Shown here piece by piece: positions 1-7,521 of a stretch of 64,000 bases of DNA. Location of the stretch: contig CP011489.1 in assembly GCA_001023575.1 (NCBI GenBank), positions 744,001 to 808,000 on the forward strand, read 5' to 3'. Positions within the stretch are counted from its first letter, which is position 1. Each line of letters opens with the position of its first letter. The stretch is from Actinobacteria bacterium IMCC26256. Its GTDB lineage: Bacteria > Actinomycetota > Acidimicrobiia > IMCC26256. A model generated the notes under the pieces. The model had not been told where the DNA came from. It ran no database searches and saw only the letters and a program-made list of their open reading frames with translations. The position numbers were made by a program, and so were the translations under genes.

Positions 1-37
1 GGCTCTGCCACTTAAATCTCACGAGTTCATAGCGAGA

Positions 38-424
38 ATGGGGGATAGCTTCGTTAGGGTTAGGGATGTGACCGCCCCTGCGCTCTGCATCATTGATAAC
101 GATGGGAGGCGACTCGAGATTAATCACGATGATGCGCTTAGCCTTTTTCAACTAGCAGAGGGCCTTGAGTCGGCGACTACCTCCTCGTGTACCGAATGCC
201 GAAGCCGAGTGATCGCTAGTGGAGCACTCTCTGAACTCTTGAGCAGCTTCGTCGAGCATCCACGTGTCTCAGAGATAATCGGTTTCGCTGATGACGCCTC
301 AACTCTGCACATTTATGTGATTGATGTTGAGTCTCCGTGTATCCACCGCACATGGCGGGATCCAGGGCGGGAAGAATTTTTTATGGCCGTAAAGGCGCAG
401 AGCCCGAGTCGTAAACGCCGATAG
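38..424 (+). CDS. Hypothetical protein with one CxxC pair; 5' end may lie before the window
   Basis: I do not recognise a family. The 128-residue product has a single Cys-x-x-Cys pair (SSCTECRS, about residues 49-56), a mixed alpha/beta pattern and a very basic C-terminus ending SRKRR. The reading frame is open upstream of the ATG as far as base 2 and its codons look coding (ALPLKSHEFIAR), so the gene may start outside the window; there is no clear Shine-Dalgarno before the ATG at 38. It converges on the WS/DGAT gene with a 26-bp gap. The two cysteines could bind a metal or form a disulfide, but nothing else supports a function. Confidence 0.6.
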   Translation: MGDSFVRVRDVTAPALCIIDNDGRRLEINHDDALSLFQLAEGLESATTSSCTECRSRVIASGALSELLSSFVEHPRVSEIIGFADDASTLHIYVIDVESPCIHRTWRDPGREEFFMAVKAQSPSRKRR

Positions 425-450
425 TTCGCAGCCGTTTACCGAGGTTGTAG

Positions 451-1860
451 TTACTCACCTCGACCGATTGCTAGTAGGTCGGTGAAGGACTCTCTCAAGC
501 ACTCTATTAGCGCCTCTGGGTCTGTTACCGAGGCGGGGTCTGAGTTGACCCCAACGTGCATGACTCCGCAGTAGGAGAGGGTGGTGAAGTTGACTGCGCA
601 TCCGCCTCGCGGTCCGATCGGGAAGTTCGCCTCGATGCGCGCACCAGATATCCAGAGGTCGATAGCGCTCCCTCGGAGATTAGAGGTGGCGAAATCAATG
701 GTGCGCGTCTGCGTATGTGTCGCTGCAACAAGGAGAGCAGTAGGCAGGCTTGAAATCACATCTGCTAGCGACTCTGCTGCCTCTAGAGCGCGTTCCCCGC
801 GCAGGTGCCTGAGGCTTTCGCGAGTCGCAACAAACCTCTGTGTTGGATCTTTAGGACCGGTTGGTACAAGAACTCGAGTAGGTACAAAGTGATTTGCAGA
901 TGTGTCGTTCTGTCCTCGTGTGCTTACCGGCATCGCCATACGTAGTTCTGAGACAGGCTGACCCATGGCCTCGTGGTACCTGCCTAGCGCTCCGGAGACT
1001 CCAGTGACGAATACATCGTTTACATGGCCGTCTAATGCGTGAGCGGTCGCAGCTGCATCCTCAAGCGAGAATGTAAATAGATCAAAGCGGCGCTCGAGGG
1101 AGCGTGGACTGAGTAGTTCAGAGTGTGCAGAGTCGGTGACGAAGACCTGTCTACGCAGCGATGAAAGCATCTTGATTGAACCACTTATTGCCTTGGGGGC
1201 GCGCTGGGGGTGGAGTGCAAGCGAGATGCTCCCTCCGATGGCTGTTCTTGCGATCTGGGTATTTCTGCGCGTTCGATAAGCCAGCGCACTAACCGCAGTC
1301 TCGAAAGCGTTGGTTCTGTTGACAGGGTCGAGTTGTCGTTCATCGCGTTGGCGTGCTGCGGCTGCCTCTGCGATTGCTTGCACCTCGTGGTCGCTCTCAG
1401 GATGAGCGTCGCGATCCACGATGCTGAGAGAGAGGCGAAGGCCGCCAACTCCATCTGTAATGGTGTGGTGCACTTTCTGCAGTAGTGCGCAGCGCCCATC
1501 AGGCAGGCCCTTGATGACGGTGAACTCCCATAGCGGGCGAGATATATCAAAGGGCTCTTCGCATAGCGCAGAGGCGAGATCAAGAAGGGAGCGCATGCTC
1601 GATGGCTGATCAAGGGTGATGCTCCGGAGGTGGTAATCAAGATCTATGCCTGAGTCCGCGCTCCAGACCGGAGGCGCAATGCGGAGTGGGGATGGGACGA
1701 CTCGCTCGCCTAGGTGGGGAATGAGCGTGATCGCTCTCTGCATTTTTAAGCGGAGCCGCTCCATATCAGGGGCGCTCTCCAAGATGGTGAGGTTGCAGAA
1801 GTCGGACCTAAGGGCTGGGTCTCTCTCAACCGCCCACATGATTGCTTCTGTCGCCGTCAT
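451..1860 (-). CDS. Wax ester synthase / diacylglycerol acyltransferase (WS/DGAT family)
   Basis: It transfers an acyl group from acyl-CoA to a long-chain alcohol or diacylglycerol, making wax ester or triacylglycerol for storage. The 469-residue product carries the family's catalytic HHxxxDG motif as HHTITDG at about residues 131-137, preceded by the typical RPLWEF segment. Length is normal for the family. I chose the ATG at 1860 over the GTG at 1869 because the GGGGAG upstream is about 9 nt from the ATG but touches the GTG. Actinobacteria often carry several paralogues, and whether this one favours wax ester or triacylglycerol cannot be read from sequence. Transcribed alone, with a DsbA-like gene upstream on the same strand. 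Confidence 0.9.
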   Translation of the reverse strand: MTATEAIMWAVERDPALRSDFCNLTILESAPDMERLRLKMQRAITLIPHLGERVVPSPLRIAPPVWSADSGIDLDYHLRSITLDQPSSMRSLLDLASALCEEPFDISRPLWEFTVIKGLPDGRCALLQKVHHTITDGVGGLRLSLSIVDRDAHPESDHEVQAIAEAAAARQRDERQLDPVNRTNAFETAVSALAYRTRRNTQIARTAIGGSISLALHPQRAPKAISGSIKMLSSLRRQVFVTDSAHSELLSPRSLERRFDLFTFSLEDAAATAHALDGHVNDVFVTGVSGALGRYHEAMGQPVSELRMAMPVSTRGQNDTSANHFVPTRVLVPTGPKDPTQRFVATRESLRHLRGERALEAAESLADVISSLPTALLVAATHTQTRTIDFATSNLRGSAIDLWISGARIEANFPIGPRGGCAVNFTTLSYCGVMHVGVNSDPASVTDPEALIECLRESFTDLLAIGRGE

Positions 1861-1919
1861 CCGTCCCACTCCCCAAGATTGCCTGCTGGCGCCGTGAGTT
1901 GCAAGGACCTAAGTCATTT

Positions 1920-1957
1920 AAATAGGGATTAGACCGATAAATAGGGGTTAGCGGTCT
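1920..1957. repeat. Imperfect 19-bp tandem duplication over a stop codon
   Basis: Two adjacent 19-bp units (1920-1938 and 1939-1957) both begin AAATAGGG and agree at about 14 of 19 positions. The second contains the TAA stop of the minus-strand DsbA-like gene (1948-1950); the first contains the equivalent TTA/TAA triplet just downstream of it. One of several stop-proximal duplications in the window. Confidence 0.55.
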
Positions 1958-2535
1958 ATCTTCGTTCTCTTGAACTCGTTGAGGTTGCTCCACTCAAGGA
2001 GGTCCAATGCCTTGAGCAGGTCGGCGACATTTCCGCGATCCATGAATCTGATGAAGGTCGCCGCCCCATTCACGATAAATGTCGGGACCCCGAATACCTC
2101 GTAATCGGAGACAAGTGCGGTGTGCTCCGTCTTGAGGGTCTCCAGTGTCGTATCCCCGAGCGCTAACTCGGCGACACGCTCTGGATCTAGACCCACCAAA
2201 GTACATACGTTGCGCATCACAGCCTCATCGCGAATCGCTAGAGAATGTACGTGGCGTGCAGCGAAGGCCTCCATATGAAAATCTAGGAATTGATCTGGGA
2301 AGTTATCGCGCACTGCGATCCCGAAGAGTAGTGCCATGGTCCCTGTGCCGCGTTCGGTAGCCGGGCGATCCCAGATATCGACATCGCCTTCCTCAACATG
2401 GTTCTGATCTAACGAGAATGGAGCGAAGGCCACATCAATATCTACGCCTTCGCGTAGGGCTGCGACTATTGCTGCGTGAGCGTTATAAGCAAAGGGGCAT
2501 CTGTAATCAAATGCAACAGAGAATTTACGGGTCAT
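1948..2535 (-). CDS. DsbA-family thioredoxin-fold protein (FrnE-like)
   Basis: A 195-residue thioredoxin-fold protein of the DsbA/2-hydroxychromene-2-carboxylate isomerase superfamily. The N-terminal strand FSVAFDY leads into CPFA at residues 13-16, where classical members have CxxC, so only the first active-site cysteine remains. The cis-proline loop GVPTFIVNG is at about 149-157, and a helical insertion lies between. No signal peptide is visible, so it is probably cytosolic. The ATG at 2535 follows AGGAG with 7-nt spacing. With one cysteine it is more likely a glutathione/mycothiol-type transferase or isomerase than a dithiol oxidase; the substrate is unknown. Confidence 0.8.
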   Translation of the reverse strand: MTRKFSVAFDYRCPFAYNAHAAIVAALREGVDIDVAFAPFSLDQNHVEEGDVDIWDRPATERGTGTMALLFGIAVRDNFPDQFLDFHMEAFAARHVHSLAIRDEAVMRNVCTLVGLDPERVAELALGDTTLETLKTEHTALVSDYEVFGVPTFIVNGAATFIRFMDRGNVADLLKALDLLEWSNLNEFKRTKIDR

Positions 2536-2592
2536 TCTTGGCTCCTAGTTATCTATTTAGGTGTATCTACTTGTTTCTCAAGTGGTAGGGGA

Positions 2593-3168
2593 TCAGCGGC
2601 GTTTACGGGAGAGAGGGAGAACCCTGATAGCGATGGCCCCGAAGAGTGCGCCTAGTGCTGCCCCAGCGAATACATCAGAGGCGTGGTGCATTCGCGTGTA
2701 GACCCTGCTCCCTGCAACGACTCCAGCGATTCCATACCAGAGTGCAGGGTGCTTCGAGTCTTTAGAGAGGAGAGCCGCTGCAGTAAATGCTGCTGTCGCG
2801 TGGCCAGAAGGAAATGACGATGTAACCGGACGCCGCATACCCATCGGCAATGCTTCATCGGACTCAACCTCGGGGCGCTCACGATTGAAGAGTGATTTGA
2901 GCGCACCGTTTGTTAATGCAGACTCAATGCCGAAGACTGCAGCGCCGCGCAGAATCATTGAGGGCTCTCCTCTGCGAACTCCACGCGCTGCGACGAGGAC
3001 GTTCCAGAGGAGAGAGTGGTCTGCCGCACTTGAGACGCCGTAGAAAAACTTATCCGCTACTGGGTGGCGATGGTCGCGGCACCACGCGTCAATGGCGTCG
3101 TCGAGTGAGCTAACCGCAGGAATATCTGAGGGAGTTGGGAGATTGCTCGGGAACTTCACAGCCAGCAC
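2593..3168 (-). CDS. PAP2-family membrane phosphatase
   Basis: A phosphatidic-acid phosphatase type 2/haloperoxidase-fold enzyme that removes phosphate from lipid phosphates such as phosphatidate or undecaprenyl diphosphate. All three signature motifs are present in 191 residues: KSLFNRERP (91-99), PSGH (120-123) and SRVYTRMHHASD (154-165), which supplies the catalytic histidine and aspartate. Hydrophobic segments flank them, as expected for a membrane protein. The C-terminus is basic (LSRKRR). The six-copy repeat lies just upstream of its start. Phosphatidate phosphatase next to WS/DGAT would fit triacylglycerol synthesis, but substrate is inferred only. Confidence 0.88.
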   Translation of the reverse strand: MLAVKFPSNLPTPSDIPAVSSLDDAIDAWCRDHRHPVADKFFYGVSSAADHSLLWNVLVAARGVRRGEPSMILRGAAVFGIESALTNGALKSLFNRERPEVESDEALPMGMRRPVTSSFPSGHATAAFTAAALLSKDSKHPALWYGIAGVVAGSRVYTRMHHASDVFAGAALGALFGAIAIRVLPLSRKRR

Positions 3169-3224
3169 AGCCTACGCGGGCGAGATCGAGTCTCGTCCAG
3201 CCAAGGATAGAACCGCCTAGTAGC

Positions 3225-3331
3225 AAGGGCTGTCTCTATTTTAAGGGCTGTCTCTATTTTAAGGGCTGTCTCTATTTTAAGGGCTGTCTCTATTTTAAGG
3301 GCTGTCTCTATTTTAAGGGCTGTCTCTATTT
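3225..3331. repeat. Six-copy 18-bp tandem repeat at the 3' end of the RecB-like gene
   Basis: Six consecutive 18-bp units begin at 3225, 3243, 3261, 3279, 3297 and 3315. Five are identical (AAGGGCTGTCTCTATTTT) and the last differs at its final base. On the minus strand each unit carries TAG in the reading frame of the nuclease gene, whose own stop (3326-3328) lies in the outermost unit. The array therefore looks like an expansion of the stop region. It fills most of the gap before the PAP2 gene. Confidence 0.95.
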
Positions 3332-4159
3332 GGAGGAGTTGAGTAGGTCGATGGCGTCCTGTGGGTTGCCGCCGAACTCTGGGCAGAATGGTTTGAATGA
3401 GCACCAGTTGCAGAGCGGGCCTGGCTTGGTGCGAAAATCGACCTTGGTACATGCATCGCCAATGGCATCCCATACCGCTTGGGTCTTATTCGCGACACCG
3501 CGCGACTGTTGGTCGGAGGTGGTGGCAACGATCGCTACCGGGTCTGCCAAGTAGAGCAACTGGACTTTTACGGGGCGTTTTCCGAGCGCCTCCTCAACCA
3601 TCAACGCATAGAGATTTACCCCAGCGAGGCGCTGATCTTGGTAGCGAGGTCCAGGGGCTTTACCGGTCTTATAGTCACTGATTATTAACTCGTCATCGTC
3701 GTTTAGTTCTAGACGGTCGATGACTCCGCGAACTGTTGCTCTACCGATATTTGCTTGCAGTCTGAGCTCGAGGCCGATGGGGCGAATGCTCGATGGATCC
3801 TCTAGTTCGAAGTATTTGTAGACGAGTCGCTCGGCCTCTTCGTAGAACGAGCCCCACTGCTCCTCGGTGAGGTTGAGCCCTGTGAAGTCTGGATCATTTA
3901 CGAGTTCAGTGCGCGCAGTAGCAAGGTCCGCAAGCGCGTTAGTGATACTGCGTTGATCGGGTGCGCGCATCATCAAGTGCTCGAGAGCGAGATGCACGAG
4001 GGTGCCCTTGCTGGCGGCGGGCGATGGCTCCTGGGGAAGCCTGTCGACATACGAGAATCGAAAAGCCAGAGGGCAGGACTGAAACTGACTAATGCTGCTC
4101 GGCGAGATTGATTTAGGGGCCTGAACAGGTATGGGCGCAGCTGGGGATGTCGTTGTCAT
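3326..4159 (-). CDS. PD-(D/E)XK nuclease, RecB/Cas4-type with probable Fe-S cluster
   Basis: A single-domain RecB-family nuclease of 277 residues. It has an N-terminal cysteine in FQSCPLAFRF, the catalytic segments GVIDRLEL and ISDYKTGK (the PD-(D/E)XK core), then QxxxxNLY-like YQDQRLAGVNLYAL (RecB motif), and a C-terminal CNWCSFKPFC triplet. One plus three cysteines is the pattern of the 4Fe-4S cluster in AddB and Cas4 nucleases. I use the internal ATG at 4159, where family similarity begins; an open frame continues upstream to 4255. No CRISPR or addA partner is nearby, so it is probably a stand-alone repair nuclease. It ends in the six-copy repeat. Confidence 0.85.
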   Translation of the reverse strand: MTTTSPAAPIPVQAPKSISPSSISQFQSCPLAFRFSYVDRLPQEPSPAASKGTLVHLALEHLMMRAPDQRSITNALADLATARTELVNDPDFTGLNLTEEQWGSFYEEAERLVYKYFELEDPSSIRPIGLELRLQANIGRATVRGVIDRLELNDDDELIISDYKTGKAPGPRYQDQRLAGVNLYALMVEEALGKRPVKVQLLYLADPVAIVATTSDQQSRGVANKTQAVWDAIGDACTKVDFRTKPGPLCNWCSFKPFCPEFGGNPQDAIDLLNSSK

Positions 4160-4285
4160 AGGGGGAGGGTACCCACACGCTGGGACGCATGCTTCGAATG
4201 TCGCGAGAATCCTTAGGGGGCTAACCTCACCTGAGACGATAAGCAGGGTCGACAAACTCTGTAGGGCAACTATTTAGGGGGATCA

Positions 4286-5290
4286 ATGAAGGTAGACGGA
4301 GGGCTCACGCCAATCCTTAAGGATGTGCCCGCAGCGGCTCGTTCTCTAGAAGAGGTTGGTTATGCGGGGGCGTGGACAGCCGAGACGGCTCATGACCCAT
4401 TCTTTCCCTTGCTAATTGGAGCAGAGCACACAACCACTCTCGAGCTCGGGACCGGTATTGCAGTGGCATTCGCGCGCAATCCGATGAACCTTGCCAACAT
4501 TGGATGGGATCTACAAGCCTTCTCGGGTGGGCGTTTCATGCTCGGGCTCGGTAGCCAGATCAAACCACACATCGAGAAGCGTTTCTCAATGACATGGTCT
4601 CAGCCTGCCGCTCGGATGCGCGAGTTGATCCTTGCAATGCGCGCGATCTGGGCATGCTGGAACGAAGACGTACCACTTCAGTTCGAGGGGGAGTTTTATA
4701 GGCACACGCTTATGACTCCTTTCTTCAACCCGGGCCGCAACCCCCACGGGAACCCGCGTGTATTTCTCGCAGCAGTGGGTGAGCGTATGACGGAGGTTGC
4801 TGGGGAGGTCGCCGATGGAGTAATCGTCCACGGTTTTACAACTGAGCGTTATATGCGCGAGGTAACAATGCCGGCGCTCGCGCGCGGTTGGGAGAAGAGC
4901 GGTAAGAGTCGTTCGGAGTTTGAGTTATCAGGCCCGATGTTTGTAGTTACGGGGACCACCGAGGAAGAGATGGCTCAAGCGCGCGCTGGTACTTGCCAGC
5001 AGATCGCGTTCTATGGATCCACACCCGCGTATCGGGGGGTCCTCGAACTCCATGGTTGGGGGGATCTACAGCCAGAGCTCAACCGACTCTCAAAACTGGG
5101 CGAGTGGGTAGAGATGGGCTCCCTAATCGATGACGAGATGCTCGACGCCTTCGCAGTTGTTGGCGAGCCCGACGACATTCCGCGCCTCATGCTCGAGCGC
5201 TACGGCGACTTACTAGACCGCATCTCTTTCTACGCTCCATACCGCTCCGACCCAGAGGGCTGGGCCAGCGTGATTGCTGGTTTTAAATAG
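4286..5290 (+). CDS. LLM-class F420-dependent oxidoreductase
   Basis: A 334-residue TIM-barrel of the luciferase-like superfamily, which in actinobacteria uses reduced F420 or FMN. Recognisable segments are the N-terminal LEEVGYAGAWTAETAHDPF, LELGTGIAVAFARNP, GGRFMLGLGSQIKPHI, and the later GEVADGVIVHGFTTERY. It resembles the TIGR03617-type group with unknown substrates. AGGGGGA lies about 5 nt before the ATG. Short gapped duplication surrounds its stop codon. It converges on the alpha/beta hydrolase gene with 16 bp between the stops. Confidence 0.85.
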   Translation: MKVDGGLTPILKDVPAAARSLEEVGYAGAWTAETAHDPFFPLLIGAEHTTTLELGTGIAVAFARNPMNLANIGWDLQAFSGGRFMLGLGSQIKPHIEKRFSMTWSQPAARMRELILAMRAIWACWNEDVPLQFEGEFYRHTLMTPFFNPGRNPHGNPRVFLAAVGERMTEVAGEVADGVIVHGFTTERYMREVTMPALARGWEKSGKSRSEFELSGPMFVVTGTTEEEMAQARAGTCQQIAFYGSTPAYRGVLELHGWGDLQPELNRLSKLGEWVEMGSLIDDEMLDAFAVVGEPDDIPRLMLERYGDLLDRISFYAPYRSDPEGWASVIAGFK

Positions 5291-5310
5291 GGCTGTTTTT
5301 AAGTAGTTAG
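5281..5310. repeat. Short duplication across the LLM oxidoreductase stop codon
   Basis: TTTTAAATAG (5281-5290, ending in the stop codon) is followed 16 bp later by TTTTAAGTAG (5297-5306). The core AAATAGGG also starts the 19-bp units at 1920 and 1939, and TTTTAAAT followed by RRGGCTGTT recurs before trmD. It lies in the 16-bp gap between two convergent genes. Confidence 0.45.
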
Positions 5311-6209
5311 TTGCCTGCGAAGAGAAGGATTGCTGCTGCTATAGCTTCTGGATCCTGCATCGGGCCGAAGTGTCCTAGGCCCGGCATTGTAAGGAGCTCG
5401 GCATTTGGCATGCGCCGCGCTATTGCGGTTGCATATGCAGGGGTAATCGTGTCAGAGCTCTCGCCGCATGCAATAACTGTCGGCGCCTCGATACTTGGAA
5501 GCAGCGGCCAGAGACCGTTCATGACCCCCATCGCGTACACGGAGGCCTCGTGGTCGGGGTGACACTTGAGTTCAACGCCGCCGCCGGGCACGTCCCTTAA
5601 TCCGTGGTCTACATACGCGCGTAGCGCATCTGGGTGGAGAGACGAGAGAGGGGGTTTGCTGGCGTAGGTGTCATATGCCTGATCGCGTGAGTCCCAGATG
5701 CGCCTGCGCCGCATCGCACTTCGTGACATTGGATTATTAAGTGGATCTATTGCTCTTGTTGATTCGGAGAGAGCAACAGAGTCGAGGCCTAGTTCTGAGC
5801 CCTCGAATACAATCGGTTCGTAACAGAAAATCCGCGAGAAGGTGCCAGGCTCGCGCTCCTCCGCAAGGAGAATTGCCGCTGCACCCTTGGAGTGTCCGAC
5901 GGCAAGCAGATTTGGATCGCCGGCAATCTGGAGATGGTGCGACACTGCGAGTACGTCGTCAGCAAAACCCTCCCAGTGGTATGTGCCTCCGGGGGTCTCC
6001 TCGCTGTCTCCGTGGCCTCGGAAATCAAGGCTAAAAACACGCCGTCCGGCCTCTACAAGAATCGCTGCAACTGGTGCCCAGACCATGCCGTGGAAACCGG
6101 TCGGGTGGCATAGCAACGTCGGTGAGCCGGTGCCGCCCCAGTCGTGTACTGCGAGCGTTGGTTCGCCGGAGCGGATTAGTAAATGTGAAATTGGAGTCGG
6201 GTTACTCAT
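5307..6209 (-). CDS. Alpha/beta-fold hydrolase
   Basis: A 300-residue alpha/beta hydrolase. The nucleophile elbow is GHSKG (Ser at about 107), the oxyanion region follows CHPTGFHG, the acid is probably Asp near 253 (ESSDTITP), and the catalytic histidine is in GLGHFGPM near 280. An insert between about 150 and 215 forms the lid. No signal peptide. It is downstream of an LLM oxidoreductase on the same strand (72-bp gap), so the two may act in one degradative route, possibly hydrolysing an ester or C-C bond made by the oxygenase. A TAGGCT box lies 9 nt before the start and may give it its own promoter. Confidence 0.85.
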   Translation of the reverse strand: MSNPTPISHLLIRSGEPTLAVHDWGGTGSPTLLCHPTGFHGMVWAPVAAILVEAGRRVFSLDFRGHGDSEETPGGTYHWEGFADDVLAVSHHLQIAGDPNLLAVGHSKGAAAILLAEEREPGTFSRIFCYEPIVFEGSELGLDSVALSESTRAIDPLNNPMSRSAMRRRRIWDSRDQAYDTYASKPPLSSLHPDALRAYVDHGLRDVPGGGVELKCHPDHEASVYAMGVMNGLWPLLPSIEAPTVIACGESSDTITPAYATAIARRMPNAELLTMPGLGHFGPMQDPEAIAAAILLFAGN

Positions 6210-6281
6210 ACGTAACTGAGCCTAGAGATTTGGTCGGGAAGGCCACGGCTCGAGGCGCTGCGCCCCATCAAATGCGATGCG

Positions 6282-7454
6282 TTATTTCTCAGAGTCGCCC
6301 TGCAAGTCGCGTGCTCTGCGCTCCTCGGCGTGATCTGTGGTGGCCTTCGAGATTGCCTGCACTGCACGGTTTACAAACTCGCCCCCGCTCTCTGTAAGCC
6401 AGCGATGTGACTCGGCCTGTGCTGCGATCTGGTCTTGGAAGTGAGGCATTACGTACTGAGCGAAGAGTTCGTATGAGCGATGTTTAGCGGTGGGGTTCGC
6501 CCAGTTGTGGTCGAGAAATAGAAATGCCCCGAAACCGCCGTTGGAGGCATCGAGCAACTCTTGAATCCGTGCAATTGCATCCTCTGGAGAGCCAATCACC
6601 GCAAAGCCGCTGATGCGATTGTTCTCCAAAATCTCCTCAACAGTCTCTCCAGATACCGGACCGCCGGGGAGTACGTGACTGAAGTATTTTGAGAAATCCT
6701 CAATGCCGAACTCAACATCGCGCTCAGCCTGCTCGCGCGTCTCTGCGATATGCATTGGGCCTACGAGTCTCCACGACGATCGATCGACGGTATGCCCGTT
6801 CTCCTTGGCTATCTCGTCCCAGACGTCGTAGTGGTGGCTAAGCATGTCCATGCCTTGGCGCGCAGTGGCAGCGATGGAGATCATCCCGACTCCATGTTTC
6901 CCTGCGCTACGCGGACCGGTTGGGGAGAAGGACGCCGCTACTGCAACCTCGAGATGTGGCTTTGAGTACGAGGAGAGTTGTAGGTGTGCATCCTCAAGGA
7001 TGAAGCCATCTGTCTTCATCGTGACGCGCTCGCCTCGAAGAAGCGCCATGATCGCATCGAGACTCTCCTCCATGCGCGGGCGTTGCGTATCAGAAGGTAT
7101 GCCAAGCATGTGCGCATCGGAGGTCAACTGTCCCGGGCCTACGCCGAGCATCACGCGTCCGTGTGTTAGATGATCTAGTAACACCATGCGGTCAGCGAGT
7201 AAGAGCGGGTGATGATATGGAAGGCTCGCTACACCGGTGCCGAGACGTATGTGTTTGGTGCGCTCGGCCGCTACTGCGATGAAGACCTCTGGTGACGCAA
7301 TGATCTCGTACCCGCCGCTGTGGTGTTCGCCGATCCAGGCCTCTTCGTAGCCGAGGCGGTCAAGGTGCACGACTAGGTCGAGGTCACGCTCTAGAGCAAG
7401 CGTCGGATTCTGGCCAACAGGGTGGAAGGGGGCGATGAATACTCCGAAGCGCAT
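6282..7454 (-). CDS. LLM-class flavin/F420-dependent oxidoreductase (luciferase-like)
   Basis: A 390-residue luciferase-like TIM barrel. Typical segments are the start MRFGVFIAPFHPVGQNP, then HLDRLGYEEAWIGEHHSGG, IRLGTGVASLPYHHP and HGRVMLGVGPGQL. The EHHSGG loop and the 'PFHP.GQNP' start are those of the alkanal-monooxygenase-like group rather than the shorter F420 reductases; this group often oxidises hydrocarbons or ketones. The extra C-terminal 40 residues are charged. It lies between the LuxR-type regulator and an alpha/beta hydrolase, all on the minus strand, which may make a regulated small catabolic operon. Confidence 0.85.
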   Translation of the reverse strand: MRFGVFIAPFHPVGQNPTLALERDLDLVVHLDRLGYEEAWIGEHHSGGYEIIASPEVFIAVAAERTKHIRLGTGVASLPYHHPLLLADRMVLLDHLTHGRVMLGVGPGQLTSDAHMLGIPSDTQRPRMEESLDAIMALLRGERVTMKTDGFILEDAHLQLSSYSKPHLEVAVAASFSPTGPRSAGKHGVGMISIAATARQGMDMLSHHYDVWDEIAKENGHTVDRSSWRLVGPMHIAETREQAERDVEFGIEDFSKYFSHVLPGGPVSGETVEEILENNRISGFAVIGSPEDAIARIQELLDASNGGFGAFLFLDHNWANPTAKHRSYELFAQYVMPHFQDQIAAQAESHRWLTESGGEFVNRAVQAISKATTDHAEERRARDLQGDSEK

Positions 7455-7521
7455 AAGTAGCGATTCTTAGCAGTTCAAGCCTCGGCGTCAAACTTGGATC
7501 GGAATTGAGAGCAAACCGGCC

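Noticed and set aside
3225-3331. CRISPR array
   Set aside because: The 18-bp units are directly adjacent with no spacers, and no cas genes other than a lone RecB/Cas4-type nuclease are present.
3135-3554. Plus-strand protein with KGCLYF repeats
   Set aside because: It is only the tandem repeat and the antisense of the nuclease and PAP2 genes read as protein; codon use and context do not support a gene.
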